Shown: one piece after another, positions 8,430 to 16,482 of the stretch | How positions within the stretch are numbered: position 1 is the stretch's first letter | How the letters are laid out: each line of letters starts with the position of its first letter | Assembly (NCBI GenBank): GCA_947629545.1 | Contig: CANREE010000005.1 | Coordinates: 1 to 54,382, forward strand | DNA: 54,382 bases | Direction: 5' to 3' | From: an uncultured Lachnospiraceae bacterium | GTDB lineage: Bacteria; Bacillota; Clostridia; Lachnospirales; Lachnospiraceae | The notes under the pieces: model-generated | Databases searched by the model: none | What the model was told of the DNA's origin: nothing | The model's input: the letters and a program-made list of their open reading frames with translations, nothing else | Translations under genes and position numbers: made by a program

Positions 8430-10571
8430 TTACAGCTTCATCGTCAGCGCGATCCGCTTCTTCGCCGGATCGACGCTCAACACCTTCACTTCCACGATAT
8501 CACCCACGCTGACCACTTCCATAGGGTGTTTGATATATTTGTCCGACATCTGGGAAATGTGCACCAGCCCGTCCTGATGGACGCCGATGTCCACAAACGC
8601 CCCGAAATCGATCACATTTCTCACGGTTCCTTTCAACACCATGCCCGGCGTCAGGTCCTTCATCTCCAGCACGTCGGTCCGGAGGATCGGCCTCGGCATC
8701 TCGTCGCGGGGATCGCGGGCCGGCTTCTCCAGCTCCTTCACGATATCCCGCAGCGTGATCTCGCCGATTCCCAGTTCCTCCGCCAGCTTCTTATAGTCCG
8801 TCACCTTCCGGCTGATCCCAGCCAGACCGCCCGCGGCGATCTCGGACGGCTTATAGCCCAGCTTCGCAAGCAGCGTCTTTGCCGCCTCGTAGCTCTCCGG
8901 ATGAACGGAGGTACCGTCGAGGGGATTCTTTCCTCCTGTAATTCGCATGAACCCGGCGCACTGCTCGTAGGCCTTGGGGCCCAGCTTGGTCACCTTCAGA
9001 AGCTGCGCGCGGCTGGTAAACGCGCCGTTCTCCTCCCGGTATGCCACGATATTCTTCGCCAGCGCCTTGCTGATGCCGGAGACGTATTCCAGAAGCGGGG
9101 CGGATGCGGTATTCAGATCCACGCCCACCTTGTTCACGCAGTCTTCGACCACGCCCTGCAGGGCCTCGCTCAGCTTCTTCTGGTTCATGTCGTGCTGGTA
9201 CTGGCCCACGCCGATGGAGCGCGGGTCGATCTTCACCAGCTCCGCCAGCGGATCCTGAAGCCTGCGGGCGATGGACGCGGCGCTGCGCTGCCCTACGTCG
9301 AAATTCGGGAATTCCTCCGTCGCCAGCTTGCTGGCGGAATAGACCGACGCGCCGGCTTCATTTACGATCACATACTGGACCTTCTCCGGGATCTCACGCA
9401 GCAGATCCACGATCACCTGCTCCGACTCGCGGGAGGCGGTGCCGTTGCCCACGGAGATCAGGGAAATATTGTACTTTTTGATCAGGCGCTTTAAGACCGT
9501 CTTCGCCTCCGCCACCTTGTTCTGGGGTGCGGTGGGGTAAATGACCACCGTGTCCAGAACTTTGCCGGTGGCGTCCACCACGGCCAGCTTGCAGCCGGTG
9601 CGGAAGGCCGGGTCCCAGCCCAGGACCACGCGGCCCACGATGGGCGGCTGCATCAGAAGCTGTTCCAGATTCTTGCCAAAGACTTTGATGGCGCCGTCTT
9701 CGGCCATTTCCGTCAGGGCATTGCGCACTTCACGCTCGATGGACGGCGCGATCAGGCGGCTGTAGCTGTCCTCGATGACCTCGCGGAGTACCGGCGCTGT
9801 GTATGGATTGTCCCGGATGATCACGCGCTTCTCCAGATAACGCAGGATCTGTTCCTCCGGCGCCAGAACCTTCACGGTCAGAACCTTCTCCTCCTCGCCC
9901 CGGTTCAGCGCCAGGATCCGGTGCCCGGCGGCTTTCCGGATCGTCTCTTCATAATGATAATACATTTCATAGACCGATCCCGCCGTCTCGTCCTTCGCCT
10001 CGGAATGCAGAAGCCCCTGATTCATGGTCACATTGCGGATGTATGTCCGGTAATCGGCTTCGTCGGAGATCCGCTCCGCCAGGATATCCCTCGCCCCGGC
10101 GATGGCTTCTTCCACACTCGCGACGCCCTTTTCTTCGGAAATGTAAGCGGCTGCCGTCACTTCCAGCGGCTCCCGCGTCATCTGCAGCGCGATCAGATCC
10201 GCCAGCGGGGTCAGCCCCTTCTCCTGGGCAATCGTGGCCCGGGTGCGGCGCTTGGGGCGGTAAGGCCGATAAAGGTCTTCTACCGCTACCAGCGTTTCTG
10301 CGTCGGCGATCTGCTTCTCCAACTCCGGTGTCAGTTTGTCCTGCTCCCGGATCGAGGCCAGTACCTGCTCCTTCTTCTCCTCCAGATTCCGCAGATAGCG
10401 GAGGCGCTCGTCCAGTGTACGCAACACCTCGTCATTCAGCGAACCGGTGGCCTCCTTGCGGTAGCGGGCAATAAACGGGATCGTATTGCCTTCATCTATG
10501 AGTTTCACGGCGGCCTCTACCTGGCCGCGGGTGATCTTTAATTCTTCCTGCAGGGTTTTGATGATATCCAT
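8430..10571 (-). CDS. tex: Tex-family RNA-binding transcription accessory protein
   Basis: The 713-residue product matches Tex/YdcI along its length: N-terminal helical part (VEAAVKLIDEGNTIPFIARYRKE), the YqgF/RNase H-like domain around GWDPAFRTGCKLAVVD and GNGTASRESEQ, a helix-hairpin-helix region (YVSGISKALAKNIVAYREENG) and a C-terminal S1 RNA-binding domain (LTPGMVLKGTVRNVIDFGAFVDIG). Tex binds RNA and associates with transcription complexes; the YqgF domain is thought to be structural. ATG 10571 is chosen with AGAGG seven bases upstream; the frame is open to 10667 without a better site. A -10-like TATAAT lies on the minus strand at about 10677-10672, upstream of the start. Confidence 0.96.
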   Translation of the reverse strand: MDIIKTLQEELKITRGQVEAAVKLIDEGNTIPFIARYRKEATGSLNDEVLRTLDERLRYLRNLEEKKEQVLASIREQDKLTPELEKQIADAETLVAVEDLYRPYRPKRRTRATIAQEKGLTPLADLIALQMTREPLEVTAAAYISEEKGVASVEEAIAGARDILAERISDEADYRTYIRNVTMNQGLLHSEAKDETAGSVYEMYYHYEETIRKAAGHRILALNRGEEEKVLTVKVLAPEEQILRYLEKRVIIRDNPYTAPVLREVIEDSYSRLIAPSIEREVRNALTEMAEDGAIKVFGKNLEQLLMQPPIVGRVVLGWDPAFRTGCKLAVVDATGKVLDTVVIYPTAPQNKVAEAKTVLKRLIKKYNISLISVGNGTASRESEQVIVDLLREIPEKVQYVIVNEAGASVYSASKLATEEFPNFDVGQRSAASIARRLQDPLAELVKIDPRSIGVGQYQHDMNQKKLSEALQGVVEDCVNKVGVDLNTASAPLLEYVSGISKALAKNIVAYREENGAFTSRAQLLKVTKLGPKAYEQCAGFMRITGGKNPLDGTSVHPESYEAAKTLLAKLGYKPSEIAAGGLAGISRKVTDYKKLAEELGIGEITLRDIVKELEKPARDPRDEMPRPILRTDVLEMKDLTPGMVLKGTVRNVIDFGAFVDIGVHQDGLVHISQMSDKYIKHPMEVVSVGDIVEVKVLSVDPAKKRIALTMKL

Positions 10572-10696
10572 ATGTAAACCTCTTTCTGAATTTCCCGGTC
10601 TGTTGTCGGCGCGGATCGACAGCGCTCTTCCCGCGCGGTCCCCGGAGTTTCCGACGGCTGTTATCATTCATTATAATCGGAATCTTGCTTTGCGTC

Positions 10697-10725
10697 TAGA
10701 CAGTAATTTGTTTTTGTGCTAGTAT
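10697..10725 (+). promoter_or_regulatory. Promoter of the zinc-ribbon membrane protein gene
   Basis: TAGACA at 10697-10702, a 17-bp spacer and TAGTAT at 10720-10725 with an upstream TG (extended -10). The leader then contains a 7-bp hairpin, CACGGCT (10774-10780) with AGCCGTG (10786-10792), before the start at 10821. Confidence 0.6.
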
Positions 10726-10820
10726 GTAGGGAGTATCAGATGGAAATTACTGCCGTGGAAGAATACAGACTTTCACGGCTGTCTTAGCCGTGTGACAGAC
10801 GGCAGAATGGAGAATTTATC

Positions 10821-11525
10821 ATGGATGATCATAAAGAACTGGGAGATTACCCGGAGATACCGATTCCCACCGGGGACGGCTGGCATAAACCGAATGATGA
10901 AACCGCCGGAGCACAGTTGCAGGGCGACGGACAACAGGCTGGCAGTATGTATTCCCAGACTGCCGGACAGCCCCAGAACGGCTGGCAGCCCAACGGCGGC
11001 CCATTACCGTCAAACAGCTGGATCTGCTCCTGCGGCACAGTTAATACCGGCAAATTCTGCACCGAGTGCGGCAAACCGCGACCCGGTGGGCAATATCCAG
11101 ACAACTGGCAGCAAAGCGGCCCACAACAGCAGCCACCTTATCAGCAGGCTCCGCCGAAGGAGAATAACCCTCTGGCGCTGGCATCCATGATCACCGGCCT
11201 GCTGGCTCTGATCACCTGTTGCTGCAGCCCACTGATCCAGTTTCCTCTGGCTGTGACCTCGATCGTGCTGCTGATCCTGTCCAAGCGCGGCAAGCCGTTC
11301 AGCGGATATGCGATCGCGGGTCTGATCATGTCGATCTTCGCCATCCTGTTAAGCATCCTGATGACAATTATGATCGGACTCGTCCGCAGCCCACAATATC
11401 AGGATTTTTTAAACAGCCCTGAATTTCAGGATATTTTTGACGAATACGAATCGCTCTACGAATCGTTTTATGACGGAGAAGACCTCGATTCCATTTACGA
11501 GTCGATTTACGACGATTACCGATAA
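10821..11525 (+). CDS. DUF4190-type membrane protein with N-terminal zinc ribbon
   Basis: The 234-residue protein has a Gln/Pro/Gly-rich hydrophilic head (residues 1-120) that includes a four-cysteine zinc-ribbon-like motif C69, C71, C80, C83 (CSCGTVNTGKFCTECG), then two to three membrane helices (about 120-195: LALASMITGLLALITCCC, FPLAVTSIVLLIL, GYAIAGLIMSIFAILLSIL) of the DUF4190 type, and an acidic, tyrosine-rich tail (EYESLYESFYDGEDLDSIYE). Membrane protein of unknown function; the ribbon suggests interaction with nucleic acid or protein on the cytoplasmic side. It converges on the DUF2752 gene with only seven bases between stop codons, so the transcripts probably overlap. Confidence 0.85.
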   Translation: MDDHKELGDYPEIPIPTGDGWHKPNDETAGAQLQGDGQQAGSMYSQTAGQPQNGWQPNGGPLPSNSWICSCGTVNTGKFCTECGKPRPGGQYPDNWQQSGPQQQPPYQQAPPKENNPLALASMITGLLALITCCCSPLIQFPLAVTSIVLLILSKRGKPFSGYAIAGLIMSIFAILLSILMTIMIGLVRSPQYQDFLNSPEFQDIFDEYESLYESFYDGEDLDSIYESIYDDYR

Positions 11526-11532
11526 GCACCAT

Positions 11533-11892
11533 TTACAGCGGCGGCAACAGATCCACGCCCCGGGCCACCAGCATATAATTCTTAAATATCCAGTTGACCA
11601 GTACAATGGCGACCCCTACAGACACCACAAGGCCATAGCGCCCCAGGTAGAGACCGGGCCGCCTCATTTTTTTCGCCAGACAGTATCCAACCAACTCCAC
11701 CGCCGCCATAAACGCCATATAAAATACCAGCGGATGATACTGGATACTCAGGAAAATATGTCCGGTCAGCAGAAGCCATACCGCCCGAGTCCCGCCGCAG
11801 CCGGGGCAATACAGTCCTGTCAGAAATTTGAAAGGGCAGGGAATCCCCTGCTCTTTCAGTATTCGCCATAATATTTTCAACATCTCAACCAT
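11533..11892 (-). CDS. DUF2752 membrane protein
   Basis: A 119-residue protein with the family hallmark CPGCGGTR at residues 29-36, preceded by a short GIPCPFKFLTGLY segment, and three hydrophobic helices (TRAVWLLLTGHIFLSI, LVFYMAFMAAVELVGYC, YGLVVSVGVAIVLVNWIF). DUF2752 proteins are small membrane proteins with a conserved Cys pair; their function is not established. ATG 11892 is used; ATG 11883 is an alternative. Downstream of hom on the same strand (112 bp), so it may share its transcript. Confidence 0.85.
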   Translation of the reverse strand: MVEMLKILWRILKEQGIPCPFKFLTGLYCPGCGGTRAVWLLLTGHIFLSIQYHPLVFYMAFMAAVELVGYCLAKKMRRPGLYLGRYGLVVSVGVAIVLVNWIFKNYMLVARGVDLLPPL

Positions 11893-12004
11893 TCACACGA
11901 TCCCCCGTACCTCTATACAGGCTTCCAACCGCCCGCATCGTCTTCATCCCTGTTCGGACAGCCCCATGCCGGCTGCGTCGCTTCTCCGGCAATTTCTGCA
12001 CAGT

Positions 12005-13249
12005 CTATGCTTCTATCCGAATTTTCTGCCTGAGTCCGCTTCCTGCCGCCTCAAGCGCAGGAACCAGCGCCGACAGGGCTGCATCCATCAGCCCCTCGGT
12101 CATAACACCCGTCACCAGACCGAATTCCTCTCCGCCAAGCTCCGGCAGCGTCACCACGCGGCACTCGCCCAGACACTCCGCAAGCAGATCCTTCACCGCG
12201 TCATAAGCGCCGCCGATCCGCAGGAAATACGCCCAGCGCACGTCGGACACCGGCATGATGGAAAGCTTCTCGCCGCTCCAGCCCATCGGCACGTTCTCAT
12301 TCAGATGAACCGTCTCCTCGATCAGGTCCGCCACCACGGCACTGGCAGTCTGCAGCTTTCCTGCTCCGCTGCCGTAATACATGCTGACGCCCAGCATATT
12401 GCTGCGGACCAGAATGCCGTTAAATACGTCGTTCACTCCGGAAAGCGGATTCTCCCGTCCCACCATCACCGGCGCCACCCAGGCAGAGACCGCGTTCCCG
12501 GCCATCTGGGCGGAACCCAGCAGGCGGACGGCCATCTCCATGGCCGCGGCGTATTTCAGGTCCGCCGCGTGGATCTTCGTAATGCCTTCCGTGTAAATGT
12601 CCTCGTAATCCACCTCTTTGCCGGACGCCATCGCCGTCAGGATCGCGATCTTGCGGCAGGTATCGTGGCCTTCCACATCCGCCGTCGGATCTTTCTCCGC
12701 GTATCCCAGTTCCTGGGCCTGCTTAAGGGCCTGCTCGAAAGACATGCCCTCCCGGTCCATTTTCGTCAAAATGTAGTTGGTCGTGCCGTTTAAGATCCCG
12801 GTGATCTCCGAGATCCGCTCTCCGCCCAGGCACCGGTACAGCGTGCGGATGATGGGGATCCCGCCGCCCGCGCTCCCCTCAAACTGGAAATTCACATGCT
12901 TTTTGCGGGCGATCGCAAGAAGCTCGGTTCCATAAGCCGCCACCAGCGCCTTATTGGACGTCGCCACATGCTTCCCCGCCTCCAGGCACGCCTTCACGAA
13001 GGGATAGGCCGGCTGCAGTCCGCCCATGGTCTCCACCACCAGCTTCACTTCCGGGTCATTTACGATCACCGAGAAATCATGGACGATCTTATCCTCAGCC
13101 GGACTCCCCGGGAAATCCCGCAGATCCAGCACATATTTCACCTCGATCTCCTGCCCGGCCGCGGCCGCCACCTGCGCACGGTTGACCGTCAGCACCTCAA
13201 ATACGCCGGAACCGATGGTTCCGTATCCCATAATCGCTGCATATACCAT
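12005..13249 (-). CDS. hom: Homoserine dehydrogenase
   Basis: A 414-residue protein with an N-terminal Rossmann motif (AIMGYGTIGSGV), the homoserine-dehydrogenase catalytic region (LNGTTNYILTKM, then FEQALKQAQELGYAEKDPTADVEGHDTCRKIAILT) and a short C-terminal part (about residues 330-414) where the regulatory ACT domain normally lies. The enzyme reduces aspartate semialdehyde to homoserine for threonine, methionine and isoleucine synthesis. ATG 13249 has GGAG eight bases upstream; the frame extends to 13297 without a site. Follows an ACT-domain protein by 136 bp, a pairing common in clostridia that suggests the partner senses an amino acid for the pathway. Confidence 0.95.
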   Translation of the reverse strand: MVYAAIMGYGTIGSGVFEVLTVNRAQVAAAAGQEIEVKYVLDLRDFPGSPAEDKIVHDFSVIVNDPEVKLVVETMGGLQPAYPFVKACLEAGKHVATSNKALVAAYGTELLAIARKKHVNFQFEGSAGGGIPIIRTLYRCLGGERISEITGILNGTTNYILTKMDREGMSFEQALKQAQELGYAEKDPTADVEGHDTCRKIAILTAMASGKEVDYEDIYTEGITKIHAADLKYAAAMEMAVRLLGSAQMAGNAVSAWVAPVMVGRENPLSGVNDVFNGILVRSNMLGVSMYYGSGAGKLQTASAVVADLIEETVHLNENVPMGWSGEKLSIMPVSDVRWAYFLRIGGAYDAVKDLLAECLGECRVVTLPELGGEEFGLVTGVMTEGLMDAALSALVPALEAAGSGLRQKIRIEA

Positions 13250-13385
13250 ATCATTCACTCCCTGGCTGTATATTTTCTTCGTCTTTCCTGCCCACATTCG
13301 CGAGTTCTCATGTCACATCCGCGACACTTTCCTGCCTGCTCTCGCGGCACTTACCGCGCCGATCCATGCCATGCCGATTCCTGCT

Positions 13386-13829
13386 TTACTCTCTGGCAAT
13401 GATCTTCACCGAATGAATGCCATTCATAGCTTCCATCTCCTCCACCATGGCGGAGATGTCGCCGGTGTCGAACCGAACCTCCACGCTCAGCGTCAGCGTT
13501 GCCACGCCGTTCACCGGAATACTCTGGTGGATCGTCAGGATATTGGCTTTATAGACCGCCACAATGCGCAAAAGATCAGACAGCAGCCCCCGCTCGTCAT
13601 CCATGATGGTTACAAAGGTCACTGTCTTCCCTTTCGCATTATCATAGAACGGCAAAATGTCGTCTTTGTACTTGTAAAATGAGCTGCGGCTGATGCCCAC
13701 GGTGTCTGTGGCTTCCTGCACTGTCAGCACTTTCCGGGATTCCAGAAGCCGCTTGGCCTCCACCACCTTCAGAAGCACCTCCGGCACCGCCTTCTTCGTC
13801 ACCACATAGTACCTGTTGCTCTCTCCCAT
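13386..13829 (-). CDS. ACT-domain protein (UPF0735/PheB-like)
   Basis: A 147-residue protein: an N-terminal helix-turn-helix-like segment (VLLKVVEAKRLLESRKVLTVQEATDTVGISRSSFYKYKDDILPF) followed by an ACT domain (TFVTIMDDERGLLSDLLRIVAVYKANILTIHQSIP). ACT domains bind amino acids and form dimers. The family is called PheB in Bacillus, next to pheA; a regulatory rather than catalytic role is likely, and the HTH suggests DNA binding. ATG 13829 is chosen with GGAG six bases upstream. Cotranscription with hom downstream is likely; its own promoter lies between it and the kinase gene. Confidence 0.9.
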   Translation of the reverse strand: MGESNRYYVVTKKAVPEVLLKVVEAKRLLESRKVLTVQEATDTVGISRSSFYKYKDDILPFYDNAKGKTVTFVTIMDDERGLLSDLLRIVAVYKANILTIHQSIPVNGVATLTLSVEVRFDTGDISAMVEEMEAMNGIHSVKIIARE

Positions 13830-13879
13830 GCACTTCTCCCTCTGTTCGTCTGGCAAGCACATTTGTGTCCACGGGAAAG

Positions 13880-13908
13880 ATAGTAGCATATTTGTCCGGG
13901 ATATGCAA
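13880..13908 (-). promoter_or_regulatory. Promoter of the ACT-hom operon with a palindrome in the spacer
   Basis: Minus strand: TTGCAT (13908-13903), 17-bp spacer, TACTAT (13885-13880) with an upstream TG. The spacer carries the inverted repeat GCATAT (13886-13891) and ATATGC (13901-13906), placed where a repressor would block polymerase. The upstream kinase stop codon lies only eight bases before the -35. Confidence 0.6.
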
Positions 13909-13915
13909 CTGTTTT

Positions 13916-14890
13916 TTATCTCCTGTCTTTCGGTTCTTCTTCGCTCCCGCGCAGCTTCACCTGATCATACAGCTTCCACACCAGTTCCGCGTCCGGCGCC
14001 TGGGAACCGGAGCAGGTCACTGCCGCCGAGCCTGCCGCAACTGCCAGCCGAAATGCATCCGCATAAGCCATCCCCTTATCCAGGCTATACGCCAACGCCG
14101 CGATCATGGAATCCCCGGCGCCTACCGTACTTGCGACCGGTACAGGCAGACCTTCCGCCCACAGAAAACTGTCCCGGCTGCTGTCATTTTCTTCTCGCCG
14201 GCACAGCAAAGCCCCGTCGCTGCCCAGTGAGACCAACACCACGCTGACACCTTTTTCCAGCAGGTCTTTTCCGGCTTCACAAAGTTCTTCCCGCGTCCTC
14301 AGCTTCCTTCCTGAATACTGCTCCAGTTCATAGCGATTGGGCTTTACGAGAAACGGCGCCGCCCCAATTCCTCTCGCAAAAAGCTCACCGTCCGCATCCA
14401 GAAGTACCCTCGCACCGCGCCTTTTCCCCATCAGGATCAGATCCCGATAAATATTTGTGTCTGTTCCGGCTGGCACGCTTCCCGAAAGCACCAGGATATC
14501 TCCTTCGCCAAGCTGCGCCTCCAGCCTCCGCTTCAGCTCCGCCGCCGCCTCGCTGCCAAAGGGCGCGCCCGGTTCATTAATATCCGTGTTCGTATGCAGA
14601 ACCGGATCGACCACTTTCGTATTCGTCCTGGTCGCCTGCCCGGTCCGGATACTTTCAAGCCGGAAACGGGAACCGGACAACATTTTCTCAAGCTCCGCTC
14701 CCGTACCGCCTCCCAGTACGGCATACGCCACACTGTCTCCGCCCAGACTTTCGATCACTTTCGAAACATTTATTCCTTTCCCGCCCGGATCTTTCCGGAC
14801 ATGGACAGCCCGGTTCACCGCGTCCACGGTGAAAGAAGGGATCTCCACCGTTTTGTCAATAGCCGGATTAAGCGTCACTGTACAGATCAC
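13916..14890 (-). CDS. 1-phosphofructokinase-family hexose kinase (PfkB)
   Basis: A 324-residue PfkB-fold kinase. It opens with the family sequence VICTVTLNPAIDKTVEI, has the sugar-binding GGKGINVSKVIESLGG, the VLSGSVPAGTD strand, VKPNRYELEQ and the C-terminal catalytic STVGAGDSMIAAL with the base Asp in GAGDS. It phosphorylates fructose-1-phosphate or tagatose-6-phosphate; the sequence does not separate these. GTG 14890 is chosen because AGGAGG lies ten bases upstream. No PTS fructose gene is adjacent, so it stands alone between a prfB terminator and the ACT-hom promoter. Confidence 0.9.
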   Translation of the reverse strand: MICTVTLNPAIDKTVEIPSFTVDAVNRAVHVRKDPGGKGINVSKVIESLGGDSVAYAVLGGGTGAELEKMLSGSRFRLESIRTGQATRTNTKVVDPVLHTNTDINEPGAPFGSEAAAELKRRLEAQLGEGDILVLSGSVPAGTDTNIYRDLILMGKRRGARVLLDADGELFARGIGAAPFLVKPNRYELEQYSGRKLRTREELCEAGKDLLEKGVSVVLVSLGSDGALLCRREENDSSRDSFLWAEGLPVPVASTVGAGDSMIAALAYSLDKGMAYADAFRLAVAAGSAAVTCSGSQAPDAELVWKLYDQVKLRGSEEEPKDRR

Positions 14891-14925
14891 GACCGTCCCG
14901 CCTCCTGTCCGCAAAAGCAGGTTTC

Positions 14926-14963
14926 AAAAAGCGGATGACACTGTTACGCAGAATCACCCGCTT
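14926..14963 (-). terminator. Rho-independent terminator after prfB
   Basis: On the minus strand AAGCGGGTGA (14963-14954) pairs over ten positions, one of them G-U, with TCATCCGCTT (14938-14929), followed by a T-run. Confidence 0.7.
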
Positions 14964-14983
14964 CTCTCAACCTTCCCTATGAT

Positions 14984-16103
14984 CTACTTCTTCTCGCCGC
15001 CCAGCCGGATCCACCGCAGATACGCGCTGATAAACGGATCCAGTCCGCCGTCCAGAACCGCGTTTACATTGCCGCTCTCCTCGTTGGTCCGATGATCCTT
15101 CACCATCGTGTACGGCTGCAGCACATAAGAGCGGATCTGACTGCCCCACGCGATATCCGCCACGTCACCGCGGATGTCGGAGAGGTTCGCCGCGTTCTCC
15201 TGCTGTTTTAAAATAAACAGCTTGGCCTTCAGCATCTGCATGGCCTTGTCCTTATTCTGGAACTGGGACCGCTCGTTCTGACACTGTACCACCACGCCCG
15301 TGGGGATGTGGGTGATGCGCACCGCCGAAGACGTCTTATTGATATGCTGGCCGCCGGCGCCGCTGGATCGGTAGGTATCGATCCGCAGGTCGTCCGGATT
15401 GATATCCACATCCAGGTCTTCCTCGATATCCGGCATCACATCGCAGGACACGAAAGAAGTCTGCCTCTTGCCCGCCGCATTAAACGGGGAAATGCGCACC
15501 AGCCGGTGCACGCCGTGCTCCGACTTCAGATACCCATAAGCGTTCATCCCATTGATCTGGATCGTCACCGATTTGATGCCCGCTTCTTCCCCGTCCAGAT
15601 AGTCTAAAAGCTCCGTCGTAAAGCCCTTCTTGTCCGCCCACCGGCAATACATCCGGTACAGCATGCTGCACCAGTCGCAGGACTCCGTCCCGCCCGCCCC
15701 CGCGTTCAGCCGCAGGATCGCGTTATTATTATCGTACTGTCCCGAAAGCAGCGTGCTGATCCGCAGATCCTCCAACTCCGTCGTAAACTCGTCAAGCATC
15801 TGCCGGACTTCCGGAATCACATCCGGATCATTCTCCTCATTCCCCATCTCGATCAGGACTTCGATATCCTCATACTGCTGCTCCAGCTTATGGAAACCCT
15901 CCACCGTATCCTTCAGGTTCTTGGCTTCCTTCATCAGCTTCGTAGACCGATCCGGATCATCCCAAAACCCCGGCTCCTCCATCGACCGGTCTAATTCCGC
16001 GATTCGTCTGACCTTATTATCCAGGTCAAAGTGAATCCCTCACTTCCACTAATGGTTTCTTAAATGTCGATAACGTATACTTGAACTGATCAAGCTCAAC
16101 CAT
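14984..16103 (-). CDS. prfB: Peptide chain release factor 2 with programmed +1 frameshift
   Basis: RF2 recognises UGA and UAA stops. The zero frame starts at ATG 16103 (AAGGTG upstream) and encodes 25 codons, MVELDQFKYT to VRDSL, ending in CTT TGA C at 16031-16025. Skipping T 16028 gives the +1 frame (16027 to 14984), continuing DLDNKVRRIAELDRSMEEPGFWDD; total 372 aa, the family length. An AGG lies a few bases before the slippery CTT, as in the internal Shine-Dalgarno of E. coli prfB, and the stop is at codon 26 as there. The RF2 domain shows the GGQ motif (SSGAGGQHINKTSSAVRITHIP). The shift makes the level of RF2 autoregulatory. Confidence 0.97.
16025..16031 (-). promoter_or_regulatory. prfB +1 recoding site (CTT TGA C)
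   Basis: The classic slippery heptamer CTTTGAC on the minus strand; ribosomes stalled at UGA because RF2 is scarce slip one base forward from CUU. Preceding GTGAGGGATTCA contains the internal Shine-Dalgarno-like AGGG. Confidence 0.93.
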
Positions 16104-16204
16104 TGTGTCACCTTCTTTCTATACTATGCCAAACCCTATAGTTACCTAAATCCTCCCATGGAGAAAGCCCTTAAAACATATATCACAGCCCCGCGAAAAC
16201 CCAG

Positions 16205-16422
16205 CGCAGAAACCCGCTCCTTATCAGGTGAATTTTGTGAGCGGCTGAAAATCCTTAGTGAACAGAAATTTGCGTTGGTGCGAAAAATGGAAGGACCAGT
16301 AAAGTATCCTCTCAGATGCACCCAGGCTGGTTCCATTTTTCGTACCTGCCCTTAGCAAATTCCTGTGAACTTAGGATTTTCCCGCGAGCAAACCTGAACC
16401 TGAGAAGGAGCAGGTTCCTGCG
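16205..16422. repeat. Long imperfect inverted repeat (MITE-like or structured-RNA element)
   Basis: Three nested arm pairs line up in order: 16205-16229 with 16398-16422 (25 positions, about four mismatches), 16247-16273 with 16355-16381 (27 positions, about five mismatches) and 16281-16292 with 16331-16342 (12 of 12: CGAAAAATGGAA and its complement). A 38-base loop is left at 16293-16330. The whole fills most of the 379-bp gap between secA and prfB. It could be a miniature transposable element or a long hairpin RNA. Small open frames on both strands here (for example 16158-16355 and 16316-16504) follow from the element and are not called as genes. Confidence 0.65.
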
Positions 16423-16482
16423 CGGACCTCCCGCGACTCCACCTATGCCAGATTCCCATTCGAACCTCCCTCGACATCATTC

